This document shows, piece after piece, positions 63,663 to 64,000 of a stretch of 64,000 nucleotides of DNA. Under the pieces are notes generated by a model, which did not search any database, had not been told where the DNA came from, and saw nothing but the letters and a program-made list of their open reading frames with translations. Positions within the stretch are counted from its first letter, which is position 1. The number at the start of each line of letters is the position of its first letter. The DNA comes from Beroe forskalii (Eukaryota; Ctenophora; Nuda; Beroida; Beroidae), in assembly GCA_011033025.1 (NCBI GenBank), contig WFMF01000009.1, forward strand, positions 558,001 through 622,000, in the 5' to 3' direction. The position numbers and the translations under genes are program-made.

Positions 63663-64000
63663 TTGGATTTTTTGAACTTCTAGGACATTTCACACCAATG
63701 TGTTATTTGTGTTATTTACATGTTCTTATTGATACTCAATGGTTTTCAATAATTACAGATGGCTTAAAACACTATTTTAAGGACTTTATTAGCATTTGAG
63801 AAGCGTTTTAAGAGCCCTCAGTGCTTTTTGATAAGGTACAACGGAAAATCATGAGATAGCACGGGACCTTGATCCAACAGTGATTAGAGAGGAACAGTAA
63901 AGGATCAAAAGGTGTCGAATCAGGCCATACTGGTCTAGACAAGAGCGCTCTGGCCACTCATTACCACGTAGGGGTTATTCAAGACCCGAGGGTCCTTCAA
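63663..64000. other. window end, non-coding
   Basis: No feature recognised to the end of the window. Confidence 0.35.

Overview
The window looks like nuclear DNA from an animal, probably a marine invertebrate; the phylum cannot be fixed from sequence alone. Evidence: a ten-exon gene for a near-complete RBBP4/RBBP7 (p46/p48) histone chaperone with metazoan-type GT-AG introns, a RING/SAP E3-ligase-like gene, a small secreted-peptide gene with a TATA box, and traces of non-LTR and Penelope-like retroelements. There is no bacterial gene organisation (no operons, no Shine-Dalgarno-led ORFs). Background DNA is AT-rich, with small GC- and CpG-rich islands that mostly sit inside repeats.

Region 1-28 kb is almost entirely repeats: minisatellites (1.3 kb), inverted-repeat elements (2.7-3.8 kb), a diverged ~300-bp tandem family (4.8-6.2 kb), a large 40-bp satellite in two blocks with the same 3' flank (7.3-12.8 kb), a 52-bp satellite (14.1-15.1 kb), a 2.5-kb foldback transposon with 14-bp arrays in its arms (15.35-17.82 kb), a tandemly duplicated 391-bp unit carrying a miRNA-like hairpin (19.1-19.9 kb), and foldback elements built from short palindromic words (20.1-21.6 kb). 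Region 28-36 kb holds three incompletely resolved coding candidates (28.1 kb +, 30.13 kb +, 34.6-35.45 kb -) among more foldback and minisatellite DNA, including a 2-kb 'CTCCACTAGG' array. At 36.87-40.57 kb is a 3.7-kb long-terminal-inverted-repeat element abutting a LINE ORF1-like remnant (40.5-41.5 kb).

The gene-bearing part is 44-60 kb: a LINE reverse-transcriptase C-terminal remnant (44.4-45.3 kb), an intronless SAP/coiled-coil/RING/zinc-knuckle gene (45.66-47.05 kb), and the RBBP4-like gene (48.36-55.62 kb). The long third intron of the latter hosts, on the same strand, a complete small secreted-peptide gene (50.4-52.25 kb). That gene can be read with two alternative last exons, each giving a different basic C-terminal peptide. 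Terminal exons of two unidentified genes lie at 57.6 kb (-) and 59.8 kb (+). The right end (60-64 kb) is again non-coding, with a 1.08-kb inverted-repeat element and a long A/T hairpin.

The genes do not form an evident pathway. RBBP4 is a chromatin subunit and the RING protein resembles RNF8-type ligases, so both may be nuclear. The nested peptide gene looks like an unrelated secreted-factor gene that uses the intron as its territory. All exon models are inferred by eye from reading frame, splice signals and recalled family similarity; no alignment or transcript evidence was available.
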